Assembly: GCA_943359325.1 (NCBI GenBank)
Contig: CALRHD010000008.1
Location: forward strand, 1 to 33,903
Length of the DNA: 33,903 bases
From: Candidatus Uhrbacteria bacterium
GTDB taxonomy: Bacteria > Patescibacteriota > Patescibacteriia > UBA9934
Direction: 5' to 3'
Shown: piece after piece, positions 32,481 to 33,903 of the stretch
Layout: each line of letters opens with the position of its first letter
How positions within the stretch are numbered: position 1 is the first letter of the stretch
Translations under genes and position numbers: made by a program
Notes under the pieces: generated by a model
Databases searched by the model: none
What the model was told of the DNA's origin: nothing
What the model saw: the letters and a program-made list of their open reading frames with translations, nothing else

Positions 32481-33669
32481 AACACTATTTTTGAACCACG
32501 CAGGTCGATTTTTACCGATCTGGTTTTTCTTACTCCTCTATAAGTTCGGCGCGGGCATTCACTACTCCCTCGTTGCGGTACTCGGTGCCCGCGTTTTTCC
32601 ACTCTGGGCAGTAGGACTGTGCGTTGGCGCTGCGTCGCTCATCCAACTCTTTCTCGACGTTCCCGCTGGACTGCTCATCGAGCGCCACGGTGCACTCCGC
32701 ATGATGCGTATCACCACACTCTGCTTCATTGCCGTTGCCGCTGTACTCATTCTTTTCCCTCTCACGCCCATAGTCTACGTCATAACAATCATCTTGAGCG
32801 CACTCGGTTGGCTATTCTTTCACCCCGCCGTCAGCACCTATCTGCTCGTACACGGCAAAACCGCATACATGGGAAAGTTGACAGGCATCCGCCGTTCTTG
32901 CGAAGCCATCGGTATCACGCTCGCACTCATCGGTCTTCCATTCTTCTCCCATTTCTCTGCACATGTCCTTGGCATCGTCATACTTTTCCCTTTCATTGGA
33001 GCATTAATCGCCCTGCTCATTGAGCGCCGCACCACCCCCGCAACACTTCTCGATCCACAAACACGTTCTCGCCGACAAAGGGCGAACCTCACCATAAAAC
33101 AAATACTCACCATTCTTCACAAACTCCATCCCGTTGGGCTTCTCATGGGTATGCAGACACTCACCATTGGCATTTTTTATAGCATGATGTGGTTTCTTTT
33201 CCCTCTCCTCGTCTCACAAAGCACTACGCCCGCCGCATACACCATTGCTCTTGCCGCACTCGACTTCACTGTGCTTATTGTGGGCATTCCTGTTGGCATA
33301 CTGGTTGATCGTTTCAAAAAATCTCATATTATTGCCATTGGTGTGACCATCACCGCGATTACTGCATTCGGCGTAAGTCTTACGTCAACTTTTTTGCTCC
33401 TCCTATTCGTAATCCTGCTCTCGATTGGCGATGAATTTGCAACTATTGGACTTTGGGCATGGCTCGACGAAAAAACAAATAAAACTCGCCACGAGGGAGT
33501 GATTAGTGGCGCGATAACGTTTCTCGAGGATTTGGGGTGGATGACAGGGCCGGTGCTCGCAGGACTTTTTGCAACAATACTCGGACCCTCACAAACACTA
33601 TTCATCGGTGCGTCACTCCTTGTCGTCAATGCCGTTCTTACGAATGTGCTTCTTGCACACAAAAAATAA
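32467..33669 (+). CDS. MFS transporter
   Basis: ~400 aa, about 12 hydrophobic segments; 'DVPAGLLIERHGALRMMRITTLCF', 'VGIPVGILVDRFKKSHIIAIGV'; overlaps the dehydrogenase by 14 nt. Confidence 0.85.
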   Translation: MLLPKTLFLNHAGRFLPIWFFLLLYKFGAGIHYSLVAVLGARVFPLWAVGLCVGAASLIQLFLDVPAGLLIERHGALRMMRITTLCFIAVAAVLILFPLTPIVYVITIILSALGWLFFHPAVSTYLLVHGKTAYMGKLTGIRRSCEAIGITLALIGLPFFSHFSAHVLGIVILFPFIGALIALLIERRTTPATLLDPQTRSRRQRANLTIKQILTILHKLHPVGLLMGMQTLTIGIFYSMMWFLFPLLVSQSTTPAAYTIALAALDFTVLIVGIPVGILVDRFKKSHIIAIGVTITAITAFGVSLTSTFLLLLFVILLSIGDEFATIGLWAWLDEKTNKTRHEGVISGAITFLEDLGWMTGPVLAGLFATILGPSQTLFIGASLLVVNAVLTNVLLAHKK

Positions 33670-33684
33670 AGCATTGTTCTGCGT

Positions 33685-33903
33685 TTATTCCATTTCGGCG
33701 AGACAGGCGTCCTGCTTCTCTGTTGCCTCGGCGACAAGCGTTGGATTTGGTGTATAAACGCCCAAACCTGCACTGGCGTTGGCAAGATCAAGTGTAAAAA
33801 GTCGCGCAACACCACCGTTATCGATGCCCACCAAAAGCGGCTCGGCGCACGGTCCGGGAGAATTGTCGGCGTCTTCCATGAGCACAATCAATTTGCCATT
33901 GTC
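33685..33903 (-). CDS. Hypothetical protein, C-terminal part, runs off the right edge
   Basis: Reverse strand open from the edge: DNGKLIVLMEDADNSPGPCAEPLLVGIDNGGVARLFTLDLANASAGLGVYTPNPTLVAEATEKQDACLAEME*. Confidence 0.65.
   Translation of the reverse strand, partial: DNGKLIVLMEDADNSPGPCAEPLLVGIDNGGVARLFTLDLANASAGLGVYTPNPTLVAEATEKQDACLAEME

Noticed and set aside
1-33903. UGA recoding (as in Gracilibacteria/Absconditabacteria)
   Set aside because: Several well-delimited genes end at TGA with adjoining starts (e.g. the RelE toxin at 7357, PfkB at 28372, transketolase N at 24577); the standard code fits.
1-33903. CRISPR array, IS element or prophage
   Set aside because: No regularly spaced direct repeats, transposase, integrase or phage structural genes seen; repeats present are short palindromes.

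Overview
This 33.9 kb window is gene-dense and bacterial. It uses the standard code (TGA works as a stop). Its content looks like Candidate Phyla Radiation / Patescibacteria: DUF4012 surface protein, split transketolase, small coiled-coil proteins, Patescibacteria-style PfkB kinases. That placement is inference only. Recognisable genes are tdk, ruvA, ileS, rpiB, rpe, split transketolase, two PfkB kinases around a DUF2090-like aldolase, an RluB/F-type pseudouridine synthase, a FemAB-type ligase, a 2-hydroxyacid dehydrogenase and an MFS transporter. There are also three RelE/ParE-type toxin-antitoxin loci and a glycosyltransferase-DUF4012-surface protein operon. I saw no CRISPR array, rRNA, prophage or IS transposase. 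The observations I would follow up first are: (1) two isolated tRNA-like genes (438-512 minus, 8514-8591 plus) that both fold best with an 8-nt anticodon loop, share a G3:U70 acceptor stem and 5' leader, and are flanked by complementary arms, one also having a 14-nt complement of its anticodon arm in the preceding 3'UTR; (2) a PfkB / DUF2090 aldolase-like / PfkB cassette near split transketolase; (3) a tandem pair of secreted proteins whose cupredoxin-like domains have lost the copper ligands; (4) a ~127-bp near-perfect palindrome filling the ruvA-femAB gap; (5) a dispersed 31-bp palindrome family; (6) a predicted lipoprotein with an HEXXH motif. All family names come from reading sequences by eye; no database search was run.
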